Origin: Bacteroidota bacterium
GTDB taxonomy: Bacteria; Bacteroidota; Bacteroidia; Chitinophagales; Chitinophagaceae
Length of the DNA stretch: 64,000 bases
Assembly: GCA_030706685.1 (NCBI GenBank)
Contig: JAUZOA010000001.1
Coordinates: forward strand, 62,001-126,000
Reading direction: 5' to 3'
Made by a program: the position numbers and the translations under genes. The number at the start of each line of letters is the position of its first letter. Positions within the stretch are counted from its first letter, which is position 1. Below, piece by piece: positions 8,611-17,300 of this stretch. A model generated the notes under the pieces. It was not told the DNA's origin. It saw only the letters and a list, made by a program, of their open reading frames with translations, and searched no databases.

Positions 8611-11600
8611 ATGAGAAAAATTTACTTGTTGCTGTTTGCCATTTTAGCCTATAACTGCATTCCTGCACAGACGCCTGTGCCAATGGCATCACAACCAGGG
8701 TTGACCTACACAGAAAATTTTGCAGATATAGCCAATTGGACAAATGGTTTTGCAGCAGGTATTGGCGCCAATCGCTTTGGCGCAGTAGCCGTGAATGCAA
8801 CGGGAACTATTCCTGATGGTGTAAGAATCACCACCACCACTGCAACATTTGCGACAGGTACTTCCGGCGGCGTACAAAAAGGAAGTTCACAAACCCCGGC
8901 CCTGCAAAGCATTGTTTTGCTGGCAACAGGGTCAACAGATAATACAAGTTCCGACGCGATAGATTTCTTTATGGATTTTACCGGTGTCAATGCCGGTACA
9001 CTAAGTTTTGACTGGGCCAGTTTAAATAATAGTACCGGCGACAGGAAAGGCTCGCTCCGTGTTTACTATAGTATAGACGGGACAAGTTTTACAGAATTGG
9101 CAACAGCCGATGTATTAAATATTACCAATAATATTCTCACGTCAGGAAGCATTACATCCATAGCGCTTCCTGCCGCTTTTAATAACAGCGCTACAGCCCG
9201 TCTCCGTTTTTATTATCATAATGGTAGCGGCGGAACTACCGGCTCACGTCCCAAGATCAGTATTGATAATTTAACAGTGACAGCTACTCCATTATCATCC
9301 ACTGTTTCTGTTGCCGCGGGCGCGAATGCTGCCGAACCATCAACCAATGGCAGTTTTACTATTAATTTCAGCCCGGCAACTACAGCCTCCACCGATGTGA
9401 ATTTTGCATTCACTGGTTCAGCCGGTTTTGGAACAGACTACACCGTATCCTTTTCATCCGGCACTACTGGTTCCACATCATCAAGCAGCACATTGACCGT
9501 TCCTTCCGGCACTTCATCTGTTACGGTTACTATACTACCGATTGATGATGCCGATATAGAAGGTACAGAATCGGTCAGTTTAACTTTATCTGCTCCGACA
9601 GGAGGGTATACATTAGGAACGGCTTCCGCGAATATTAATTTAACGGATAATGATGTTGCGCCAACAGTTTCTGTTGCCGCCGGCATTAATGCGGCTGAAC
9701 CTTCTACAAATGGCACATTTAATATTTCACTTTCAAGCCCTGCACCCCCGGGAGGTGTCACAATAACTTATACATTAAGCGGAACCGCTACACTTACTAC
9801 CGATTATTCAGATCCGCAGTCAGGCAGTGTGACCATTGCAGAAGGAAATTCTTCCGGTGTAATAACGCTTAATGTAATAGACGATCCCACGCCGGAACTC
9901 ACCGAAACAATTATCATTACACTGAATACTGTTACGAGTCCTTATACAATCAGCACATCTTCGGCAACCATCAATCTAACCAGTGATGATGTAAGCCCGA
10001 TTTCTTTGACCGGTATCTATTCACAGGATTTTAATACACTGGCCATTACCGGCACTACAAATGTTTTGCCCATCCCCGGCTGGCTATTAAATGAAACGGG
10101 TGGCGGCGCAAGAGATAATGAACTGTATGCCGCTGATAATGGAAGTTCCACTACAGGCGATACCTATAGTTATGGTGCAACCGCATCAACAGAAAGAGCG
10201 CTTGGTTCATTGCAATCAGGAACCCTGATACCCACTTTTGGTTCTTCCTATATCAATAATACCGGCACTATCATTACCAAACTTCGTATTATTTATACAG
10301 GTGAACAATGGAGACTCGGTACAGCAGGACGTAACGATCGCCTGGATTTTCAAATAAGCACGGATGCAACCAATCTTACCACAGGAACATGGGCTGATGT
10401 TGATCAATTAGATTTTGTTGCCCCGAACTCAACAACAGTCGGCGCAATGGATGGAAATGCAGCGGCTAACCGGGATACTATTTCATTTGATATTACGGGC
10501 ATCTCTATTCCCAATGGTGCAGGTTTTCTTATCCGGTGGAATGATTTTAATGCAACCGGCGCGGATGATGGCTTGGCTATTGATGATTTTTCCATTGAAG
10601 CCAATCCGCTGGATTTAACTCCTCCCGCCGTTTTATCCTTATCCCCGGTGAACGGGGCAACCAATGCTCCGCTTAATACAGGAGCTACCATTACCTTTGA
10701 TGAACCTGTTCAAAAAGTTACCGGCAATATTGTTATTAAGAGAGCAGTGGACAACAGCATTTTCCAGACCATTGCTATTATTTCACCTGCTGTCACCATT
10801 TCATCGGCTTCCGTTTCCTTCCCCCTTTCAGGCTTGGAATCAAATACGGGTTATTATATCGAGATTGACAACGGGGCATTGGAAGATCTGAGTGGCAATG
10901 ATTTTGCAGGCATCAGCGGTAACAGTACATGGGCCTTTACAACCGGTATTAATTTTTATGTAGCTGATTTCAATACCTGTTCTTCTTCGTTAACGGATGG
11001 CTTCACACAATTCAGTGAACAGGGAGCTATTATATGGGGTTGTACCGCATTTGGCCGCGATCCGGCCGCGCCGGCGGGTACAGCACCATTCCCCAATGCA
11101 GTTCAGATCAATGGTTTTGCCGGTGGTACAAATGTGCCGAATATTGACTGGCTTATTTCTCCTTCCTTTGATCTTACAGGCACCACATTTCCCCTGCTTT
11201 CATTCTGGAGCAGAACAGCGTTTAACGGGTTGCCCCTGCAGTTGAAAGTGTCAACCGATTATACGGGTGGTGATCCGGCATTGGCAACCTGGACAGATAT
11301 CAATGGCAAGTTTCCTTCGCAAACTTCAAATGCCTGGACGCTTTCAGAAAACATCAACCTGTCTGCGTTCAAACAAACTAATGTACATTTCGCCTTTGTA
11401 TATATCTCTACTGCTGATGATGGAGCAAGATGGACAGTAGATGATGTCAGCATTATCAACTCACCTGTACCCCCACCGCCAAGCCTCACGGTAAGTACTA
11501 CGGATATGCAATTTACTTTTGTCGCCAACGGTTCAACTGCTGATAAAACATTCAGCTTTACCGGTAATGACCTTACCGATGATATCACATTGAATGCAAG

Positions 11601-14517
11601 TGGTCCCTTCCAACTCTCGAAAGATGGAGCCAGCTTTAGTCCTTCATTATCATATACAGTTGCAGAAGCCAATAATATTTCGAAAACAGTATTTGTGCGC
11701 TTTGCACCTACACAAACCGGCCAGGACTTTACGGGCCTGGTTACGGTTGGTACATCCAGCCTGTCAGATTCCATTGATTTAAAAGGAACCAGCATTGATC
11801 CTGCCACTACGCTTGAAATAGTAAACTGGAATATGGAATGGTTTGGCAGCACGGATCCTACTCTTGGTCCTGTTAATGATTCTTTGCAGCAGGCCAATGC
11901 GCAAACAGTTATTCAAAGCATCGGGGCCGATCTTTACGGACTGGTTGAAGTAGTAGATACGGCAAGACTTGGAAGCATAGTGCGTAATATGCCCGGTTAT
12001 TCTTATGTAGTATGCAATTATGGCTCGCACACCAATCCGAATGAAGGAGGCGCAGGCCCCCTGTCCGGAGCGCAAAAGGAAGCTTTTGTTTACAAAACTT
12101 CTATGTTTAGTAATATAACAACCACTCCATTGCTTACACTGGGAGTCAATACGGCCGCCGATCTTTCCAACCCGGCTTACAATTACTGGTCCAGCGGGCG
12201 TTATCCGTTTATGATGAGCGCTGATGTAACACTGAATTGCGTAACAAAAAATATAAAATTTGTATTGGTACACTCAAAGGCTAACACATCGCCGACAGCT
12301 ACTGCGTATGACAGGAGGAAAAAAGGAGCCGATTCGTTATACTTTGCATTGAACCAAATGTTCCCGAACGACAATATCCTTATCCTCGGTGATTTTAATG
12401 ATGATCTCGATAAATCCATTACGGCAGGATTCACTACTACTTCATGGAATGCCTTCACAGATGATACAATTAATTATAAAGCGCTAACATTACCATTAAG
12501 TCTTGCCGGAAAAAGATCAACCGTAACATTTAATGACGTGATTGATCATGTGGTGGCTTCCAATGAAATGGCTTCTTTCTATCTGCCGGAATCTGCCAAT
12601 ATTTTAAATGATGTGGCCAACCTTGTCAGCAATTACGGCACTACCACATCTGATCACTACCCTGCATTTACACGTTATAAATTCGAACAGCCGCCACCAC
12701 CGGTAATCACTTGTCCCGGGAATATAGAACAGACTAATGGCCAGGATACCTGCGGAGCTGTTGTCAATTATAATGTCACCTATTCGGGTAATTGTGGTAA
12801 TGCAGTACTGCAGCAAACAACTGGTCTTCCCAGCGGATCCATTTTCCCCGTTGGCGTTACTACCAATACATTTGTTGTAACAGATGCGGCCGGTGGCACA
12901 GCTACCTGTTCCTTTACCGTGACAATTCATGATACACAAAAACCTACGATCTCCTGCCCGGGTAATATTGTAAAGAATACCGATCCCGGCACTTGCGGCG
13001 CTATTGTCACTTATAGTGTAACGTATGGAGACAACTGCAGTAAGGCGACTCTTCAGCAAATCATGGGTCTCGCGAGCGGAGCTACATTCCCCGCAGGCGT
13101 TACTGTCAATAAATTTGCAGTGACAGATTCATCGGGCAATACAGATTCCTGTTCTTTTACTGTAACCGTTTCAGATCATGAAGCGCCTACCTTCACCCGT
13201 CCTGCCGATAAGACCATTCCATTTACCACAACCTGCTCCTATGATGCAACCCCGGCTGTAGCCGGTGATGTGACGGATGAACATGATAACTGTTCTTCCG
13301 GGATACAGGCTACTTATACTGACCAGGTAACATCATGCGGCAATATTGTCACCATTACCCGTACATGGAATCTTTCGGACGACAACGGAAACAAGGCGCC
13401 CAACCAGGTACAGACCATTACAGTTACAGATAACAAGACAACTTATATCGTCTATGCTACGCAGGATGCGAAATTTGGTGATCTCAACTTTATCAATGGA
13501 TCGGTAGGCGTTACAGCGGCTAATGGAACTGCCATATTTAAACCAGGAACGATTTTACCTTCTCCCAATTTTGTAAAAGCAAAAAATATACAGGTTGCAT
13601 TGGGAGCATTTGTTCCAAACAGGTTCAATACGCCCGCTAATGATGGACCGAATCCTCCTTTCTTTGATTTCGCAGGTATTACCAGTGGCTTGCCTTCTCT
13701 TACCATAAGCGCTTCTACTTCTGTGCCGGTTTCGGCTAATTATAAAACACTCACGATAAAAAAGAATATATCGGTAATTATTACCGGTACTTTATATGGC
13801 AAGATAGATATACAGGAAGGCGCCCAGGTAACCTTCTCTCCACCGTCCGGGGTTGTCAATATTGAATCATTGACCGTTACCGGCAAGGGCAGCAATATTA
13901 CAAGAATAAAATTTGGTAATTGTACTTCTGTCAGGATAAAAGACAATGTAACGATTGACCAGTCTACACTGGTAAATGTAGATGGCCCGAAAGTAACTTT
14001 CTATCTCGGCGACAACAACAGCGATGATGAGCAATTCATCGTGAAAGGTGATAACGATATTGTGTCAGCAAATGTCTATATCAAAAAAGGACTGTTAAGC
14101 GTGAATGGAAATGTCATTTTGATGAAGGGATGGTTTATTGCCGAAAAAGTGGAGAATGGAGGGAGTCTTGTAGTCTGGGACGACAATAACTGCACTTCTT
14201 CCAGCGCTGCCAGGGAATTCACGGAAGCACATCAACCTGTGAAAGTCCAATCGTCGGAGAGCGAAAGCCCGGAAGCATTAACCGTGAAAGTAAGTCCCAA
14301 CCCCAGTACCGATCATTTTACCCTGCTGATCCGGAGCAGTGATGATACTCCTGTCGTAATGCGGGTAACGGATATGTCCGGAAGGATTGTTTCAGTAAGG
14401 CCGGGCGTTTCTTCCAACTCAAGTATGGATATTGGAAGCGACTGGAAAAACGGGGTCTATTTTGTGGAAGTGATCCAGGGCAAAGAAAAGCAAGTGATCA
14501 GGCTCATTAAGTTGTAA
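8611..14517 (+). CDS. Giant secreted multidomain protein with EEP nuclease-like domain and T9SS sorting signal
   Basis: A 1968-residue protein. In order: signal peptide (1 to about 19, ending CIPAQ); a jelly-roll-like region (20-230); two Calx-beta repeats (about 232-350 and 352-465), both starting VSVAAG.NAAEPSTNG; a second jelly-roll-like region (466-665); a Big_5-type Ig domain (about 668-765); a choice-of-anchor-like module (770-950); an Ig-like segment (955-1065); an endonuclease/exonuclease/phosphatase domain (about 1068-1355); two HYR repeats (about 1361-1525) and a related third segment to about 1610; a long repetitive tail; and a C-terminal type IX secretion sorting domain (about 1890-1968). 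The EEP domain keeps NWNMEW, GLVEV, LGDFNDD and SDHYP, so it is probably an active nuclease or phosphodiesterase. A terminator follows at 14544. Confidence 0.85.
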   Translation: MRKIYLLLFAILAYNCIPAQTPVPMASQPGLTYTENFADIANWTNGFAAGIGANRFGAVAVNATGTIPDGVRITTTTATFATGTSGGVQKGSSQTPALQSIVLLATGSTDNTSSDAIDFFMDFTGVNAGTLSFDWASLNNSTGDRKGSLRVYYSIDGTSFTELATADVLNITNNILTSGSITSIALPAAFNNSATARLRFYYHNGSGGTTGSRPKISIDNLTVTATPLSSTVSVAAGANAAEPSTNGSFTINFSPATTASTDVNFAFTGSAGFGTDYTVSFSSGTTGSTSSSSTLTVPSGTSSVTVTILPIDDADIEGTESVSLTLSAPTGGYTLGTASANINLTDNDVAPTVSVAAGINAAEPSTNGTFNISLSSPAPPGGVTITYTLSGTATLTTDYSDPQSGSVTIAEGNSSGVITLNVIDDPTPELTETIIITLNTVTSPYTISTSSATINLTSDDVSPISLTGIYSQDFNTLAITGTTNVLPIPGWLLNETGGGARDNELYAADNGSSTTGDTYSYGATASTERALGSLQSGTLIPTFGSSYINNTGTIITKLRIIYTGEQWRLGTAGRNDRLDFQISTDATNLTTGTWADVDQLDFVAPNSTTVGAMDGNAAANRDTISFDITGISIPNGAGFLIRWNDFNATGADDGLAIDDFSIEANPLDLTPPAVLSLSPVNGATNAPLNTGATITFDEPVQKVTGNIVIKRAVDNSIFQTIAIISPAVTISSASVSFPLSGLESNTGYYIEIDNGALEDLSGNDFAGISGNSTWAFTTGINFYVADFNTCSSSLTDGFTQFSEQGAIIWGCTAFGRDPAAPAGTAPFPNAVQINGFAGGTNVPNIDWLISPSFDLTGTTFPLLSFWSRTAFNGLPLQLKVSTDYTGGDPALATWTDINGKFPSQTSNAWTLSENINLSAFKQTNVHFAFVYISTADDGARWTVDDVSIINSPVPPPPSLTVSTTDMQFTFVANGSTADKTFSFTGNDLTDDITLNASGPFQLSKDGASFSPSLSYTVAEANNISKTVFVRFAPTQTGQDFTGLVTVGTSSLSDSIDLKGTSIDPATTLEIVNWNMEWFGSTDPTLGPVNDSLQQANAQTVIQSIGADLYGLVEVVDTARLGSIVRNMPGYSYVVCNYGSHTNPNEGGAGPLSGAQKEAFVYKTSMFSNITTTPLLTLGVNTAADLSNPAYNYWSSGRYPFMMSADVTLNCVTKNIKFVLVHSKANTSPTATAYDRRKKGADSLYFALNQMFPNDNILILGDFNDDLDKSITAGFTTTSWNAFTDDTINYKALTLPLSLAGKRSTVTFNDVIDHVVASNEMASFYLPESANILNDVANLVSNYGTTTSDHYPAFTRYKFEQPPPPVITCPGNIEQTNGQDTCGAVVNYNVTYSGNCGNAVLQQTTGLPSGSIFPVGVTTNTFVVTDAAGGTATCSFTVTIHDTQKPTISCPGNIVKNTDPGTCGAIVTYSVTYGDNCSKATLQQIMGLASGATFPAGVTVNKFAVTDSSGNTDSCSFTVTVSDHEAPTFTRPADKTIPFTTTCSYDATPAVAGDVTDEHDNCSSGIQATYTDQVTSCGNIVTITRTWNLSDDNGNKAPNQVQTITVTDNKTTYIVYATQDAKFGDLNFINGSVGVTAANGTAIFKPGTILPSPNFVKAKNIQVALGAFVPNRFNTPANDGPNPPFFDFAGITSGLPSLTISASTSVPVSANYKTLTIKKNISVIITGTLYGKIDIQEGAQVTFSPPSGVVNIESLTVTGKGSNITRIKFGNCTSVRIKDNVTIDQSTLVNVDGPKVTFYLGDNNSDDEQFIVKGDNDIVSANVYIKKGLLSVNGNVILMKGWFIAEKVENGGSLVVWDDNNCTSSSAAREFTEAHQPVKVQSSESESPEALTVKVSPNPSTDHFTLLIRSSDDTPVVMRVTDMSGRIVSVRPGVSSNSSMDIGSDWKNGVYFVEVIQGKEKQVIRLIKL

Positions 14518-14543
14518 TAACAATCTGTATTTAGCTGGAAATA

Positions 14544-14575
14544 AAAGAGGCTATCCCCAAAAAGGACAGCCTCTT
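14544..14575 (+). terminator. Rho-independent terminator of the giant secreted protein gene
   Basis: AAAGAGGCTATCC and GGACAGCCTCTTT pair around a short A-rich loop, and the stem ends in TTTGTT. The AGAGGCT/AGCCTCT core recurs in the terminator at 22835-22867. Confidence 0.85.
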
Positions 14576-14869
14576 TGTTATAAGCCTTTTGTCTCTGGCT
14601 TATAGTGAAATAGCTATCTCCACCCCGGAGTGCCCACGTTTGACCGGGAGTCATCCATCGCTGACCACGACTCAGCCATGGCTGTTTACAGGCTAACTTA
14701 CTCTTACTGTGCCTCACCCGAGACAAATCCCGTTCTCCTTCGGAGCCCCGAACAAAAGGCAAGGGAGAGCCCCCTCAAAGGATCGGCACTGTATGATTTC
14801 ATGGTCCTGAGCTCTTTTTGGCGCCTAAAATTACTGGGGGGTTCACTTCCGGTTCTGGCATCATTCCCC
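14576..14869. other. Intergenic stretch with no supported gene
   Basis: About 290 bases between the terminator and the ribosomal-protein promoter region. Frames open on both strands here have low-complexity, unrelated translations, no signal and no family resemblance. I see no RNA gene or clear repeat. Confidence 0.5.
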
Positions 14870-14877
14870 TATCTTTG
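14870..14877 (+). promoter_or_regulatory. Possible -7 promoter element of the rpsF operon
   Basis: TATCTTTG matches TAnnTTTG. The -33 position holds TTCC rather than TTTG. The predicted transcript would have a leader of about 150 bases before rpsF, and that leader is rich in inverted repeats. Confidence 0.4.
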
Positions 14878-14909
14878 CCGCCCCAAATCTGTTTTTCGGC
14901 AGATTCATT

Positions 14910-15017
14910 TTCCGCCGCGGCGGAAGATGTCCACTGGGATAAACGAATTAATTAACCAATCCGCCTTTGCTTTCCAACAGCCAAAGTTTTAGCAACGGCT
15001 GTACAGCTCTGGCGGAT
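14910..15017 (+). promoter_or_regulatory. Structured leader of rpsF-rpsR-rplI, candidate S6:S18 autoregulatory element
   Basis: A perfect 16-base palindrome TTCCGCCGCGGCGGAA lies at 14910-14925. Further on, ATCCGCC (14959-14965) can pair with GGCGGAT (15011-15017), enclosing a second stem ACAGCC (14977-14982) with GGCTGT (14997-15002). GGCGGA of the upstream palindrome could pair instead with TCCGCC at 14960, giving two exclusive folds. S6-S18 leader motifs are known in many bacteria; equating this structure with that family is inference. Confidence 0.5.
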
Positions 15018-15031
15018 AAAACAAGAGGTAA

Positions 15032-15388
15032 ATGAACAATTATGAATTGATGGTGATCTTTACCCCTGTTCTCAGCGATGAAGAGTTTAAGGCAGAACAA
15101 AAGAAGTATGCCAGGTTCGTTAAAGATAACGGCGGCTCTATTGTTGCAGAAAATGCATGGGGATTAAAATCACTGGCGTACCCGATCCAGAAAAAGACAA
15201 CAGGTCTTTACTGGGTGCTGGAATACATGGCGCCATCCGACTTCAATGAGAAGCTGAAGATCCAGCTTCTGCGCGACGAAGCAGTACTTCGTCATCTATG
15301 CACCAAACTCGATAAATACGCCGTCGAGTACAATGCCAAAAAGAGAAGTGGCGTAAAAACAGGAACTGAAAAAGTAGTGGAGGTTTAA
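15032..15388 (+). CDS. rpsF: Ribosomal protein S6
   Basis: A 118-residue small-subunit ribosomal protein that pairs with S18 on the platform of the 30S subunit. It opens MNNYELMVIFTPVLSDEE and contains GLKSLAYPIQKKTTGLYWVLEY, both characteristic of S6. An AAGAGG sequence about 4-8 bases before the ATG at 15032 looks like a Shine-Dalgarno site, unusual in this window. First gene of rpsF-rpsR-rplI, with rpsR starting 3 bp after its stop, and preceded by a structured leader. Confidence 0.97.
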   Translation: MNNYELMVIFTPVLSDEEFKAEQKKYARFVKDNGGSIVAENAWGLKSLAYPIQKKTTGLYWVLEYMAPSDFNEKLKIQLLRDEAVLRHLCTKLDKYAVEYNAKKRSGVKTGTEKVVEV

Positions 15389-15391
15389 GCC

Positions 15392-15655
15392 ATGGCAAAA
15401 AGTGAAATCAAATACCTGACCGCCATAAAAAGCGATAACAGGGTAAAAAAATTCTGCCGTTTTAAAAAATACGGCATCCGCTACATTGATTATAAAGATG
15501 TAGAATTCCTGAAAAAATTTCTGAACGAGCAGGGTAAATTATTACCCCGCCGCCTTAGTGGAAACAGCCTGAAATACCAGCGCAAAGTTTCCGATGCGGT
15601 GAAGAAAGCCCGCCAGATGGCATTATTGCCGTATGTAACAGATCTATTAAAATAA
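15392..15655 (+). CDS. rpsR: Ribosomal protein S18
   Basis: An 87-residue small-subunit protein. The core [18 protein letters not shown] and the C-terminal [20 protein letters not shown] are the conserved S18 signature. It binds S6 and 16S rRNA. It starts 3 bp after the rpsF stop and is followed by a 48-bp gap that contains a 9-bp perfect inverted repeat, then rplI. Confidence 0.97.
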   Translation: MAKSEIKYLTAIKSDNRVKKFCRFKKYGIRYIDYKDVEFLKKFLNEQGKLLPRRLSGNSLKYQRKVSDAVKKARQMALLPYVTDLLK

Positions 15656-15659
15656 GAGT

Positions 15660-15689
15660 GCTAATAGCGATTAGCCATAAGCTATTAGC
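15660..15689. repeat. Short-word palindrome between rpsR and rplI
   Basis: GCTAATAGC (15660-15668) and GCTATTAGC (15681-15689) form a perfect 9-bp stem. The loop holds another variant of the word (GATTAGCC). It is followed by AAAATC rather than a T-run, so it may be an RNA processing or stability element inside the operon rather than a terminator. Confidence 0.75.
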
Positions 15690-15703
15690 TAAAATCTGAA
15701 AAA

Positions 15704-16150
15704 ATGGAAGTAATATTAATACAGGATGTAGATAATCTTGGCGCCAAGAATGAATTGGTAAAAGTAAAGAGCGGTTATGCCCGCAACTACTTACTGCCCC
15801 GCCAGCTCGCAGTGGAAAGCAGCCCCAGCAACCGTAAACAACTGGAAGAAAAATTGAAGCAGGTAAAAAAGAAAGAAGAAAAGATGCTGGCTGAAATTAA
15901 CAGCGTTGTCGCCAAACTGAAAGAAGCTCCTCTTAAACTGGGCGCCAAAACAGGAACAAGTGGTAAGATATTCGGCAGCGTCACTTCATTACAGATCAGC
16001 CGCGCTATCCGTGAACAAAAAGGATACGAGATTGATCGTAAAAGAATAAGCATTCCTGAAGAAGTAAAAGAAATAGGTACTTATAAAGCTAATATAGAAT
16101 TCGGCAATGGCCAGTCAGCTGAAGTTGAATTTGAAGTAATGTCTGAATAA
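15704..16150 (+). CDS. rplI: Ribosomal protein L9
   Basis: A 148-residue large-subunit protein. The N-terminal domain MEVILIQDVDNLG and the KSGYARNYLLPRQLA segment are the classic L9 signature. A charged central helix (about 45-75) connects to the C-terminal 23S rRNA-binding domain containing GKIFGSVTS. Last gene of the rpsF-rpsR-rplI operon, with a strong terminator 20 bp downstream. Confidence 0.97.
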   Translation: MEVILIQDVDNLGAKNELVKVKSGYARNYLLPRQLAVESSPSNRKQLEEKLKQVKKKEEKMLAEINSVVAKLKEAPLKLGAKTGTSGKIFGSVTSLQISRAIREQKGYEIDRKRISIPEEVKEIGTYKANIEFGNGQSAEVEFEVMSE

Positions 16151-16169
16151 GTAGAAAACTTATCATCAT

Positions 16170-16196
16170 AAAGCCCTTCCCGCCAGGAAGGGCTTT
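16170..16196 (+). terminator. Terminator of the rpsF-rpsR-rplI operon
   Basis: AAAGCCCTTCC and GGAAGGGCTTT form a perfect 11-bp stem around CGCCA, followed by an AT-rich tail (AATATTTTTATAT). Confidence 0.92.
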
Positions 16197-16692
16197 AATA
16201 TTTTTATATTAGTAGCGTATATTTTTGCGCATGCAGATCCATTCACCCGGTTATTCCCGTTCAAAAAGACAGGGTATTTCTTTTGTTGATTCATTACATA
16301 GTTTACTTCCCGGAATGGGATTCCTTGTCATCTGGGGCAGTTTCTTTATGTTGACTGTTAGCGGAGGCGGATCGATCTATTGTGAAATGTGAGGGCATGG
16401 GAAGTCATTCGATCAGCAAAAGGGGGCAAATACCAATAACCAGGGGGCTGTTTTTAAACGGTGCCTTCCTTTAAAAACGATGATAATCAGGCCTGTGCGG
16501 CAATTTGTCCTTTTTTGACAAAAAATCAATTTTTTGATATTTGCTAATATGTCAAAAAAAAATCCGTTATTTTGTATCGTTTTGGTGTTCTCTACAGTTT
16601 CACAAGTCCTGAACTACTTATCCTTTCGGTAAATGTTCAATGGTTACTGTTTACTGTTGGCACTTATTTATTTTTTAAAATTTATCAGTAAA
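16197..16692 (+). other. Long gap before the RRM gene: promoter core, small frame and inverted repeats
   Basis: TATTTTTG at 16219-16226 matches the -7 consensus. Seven bases beyond its predicted start point, an ATG at 16231 opens a 53-codon frame ending at 16392 (beginning MQIHSPGYSRSKRQG, with a hydrophobic middle). It resembles nothing I know and may be chance. Farther on, TTTTTTGACA (16511-16520) and TGTCAAAAAA (16550-16559) form a 10-bp inverted repeat enclosing ATCAA/TTGAT. These may be part of the leader of the RNA-binding protein gene. Confidence 0.4.
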
Positions 16693-17088
16693 ATGAACAT
16701 TTACGTAGGAAACCTCAGTTGGAACCTGAAAGATCAGGATCTGTCTAATCTTTTCGCCTCTTATGGTGAAGTAACATCTGCCAAGATCGTTACCGACAAA
16801 TTCACTCAACGCAGCAAAGGCTTCGGTTTTGTTGAGATGGCTGACGATGCTTCTGCCCAGGCAGCTATTGCAGCTCTCAACGGTTCTGAAGTTGATGGCC
16901 GCAACATTGTTGTGAATGAGAGCCGTCCAAAACCTGAAGGCGGCGGCGGCGGTGGCTTCAAGAAAAGAAGCTTCGGCAGTGGCGGCGGTGGCGGCGGCTA
17001 TAAGAAAGGCGGCGGTGGCGGCGGCTACAACAAAGGCGGCGGTGGCGGATACAACCGTGACCGTGGTGGATACAACAACGATTATTAA
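16693..17088 (+). CDS. RNA-binding protein, RRM with glycine-rich tail
   Basis: A 131-residue protein starting MNIYVGNLSW. It has one RNA recognition motif (1-80) with RNP2 IYVGNL and RNP1 KGFGFVEM, then a tail of GGGGGG blocks mixed with lysine, tyrosine and arginine (about 85-131). Such proteins are common in Bacteroidota and cyanobacteria and act as global RNA-binding or cold-response chaperones; that role is inferred. The ATG at 16693 is chosen because upstream in-frame codons from 16633 encode hydrophobic residues not found in the family. The tail is made of near-identical GGC/GGT codon repeats, a likely site for length variation. Confidence 0.92.
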   Translation: MNIYVGNLSWNLKDQDLSNLFASYGEVTSAKIVTDKFTQRSKGFGFVEMADDASAQAAIAALNGSEVDGRNIVVNESRPKPEGGGGGGFKKRSFGSGGGGGGYKKGGGGGGYNKGGGGGYNRDRGGYNNDY

Positions 17089-17112
17089 TCATTCGTGTTA
17101 TTCACAATATTT

Positions 17113-17140
17113 AAAGTCTGGCTCATTGGGCCGGACTTTT
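17113..17140 (+). terminator. Terminator of the RRM gene
   Basis: AAGTCTGGC and GGCCGGACTT pair around TCATTG and are followed by TTTATTTT, 25 bp after the stop codon. Confidence 0.88.
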
Positions 17141-17300
17141 TATTTTAATGAACCCTCCCTATTGAGTGATTCATTTTGAAAAGTGGTCACGATAGTTATC
17201 GGGATCCCAATGTCACCCAGAGCGGAGCGAAGGGCGAAATAAGACACCCAGGTCTTTTGTAACCGTTTCTCTTATCTTTAGTCAAAGAAATATTTACAAA

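Noticed and set aside
11259-13059. Several minus-strand frames inside the giant secreted protein gene
   Set aside because: They are antisense to a continuous domain-rich gene, with no own signals.
14457-14762. Minus-strand frame of 101 codons after the giant protein gene
   Set aside because: It overlaps the terminator and the coding end of the giant protein; composition is not protein-like.
14630-14992. Plus-strand frame of 120 codons before rpsF
   Set aside because: Translation has no family resemblance, and it runs through the promoter and structured leader of rpsF.
16633-16692. Upstream start of the RRM gene
   Set aside because: It would add a hydrophobic 20-residue segment to a cytoplasmic RNA-binding protein.
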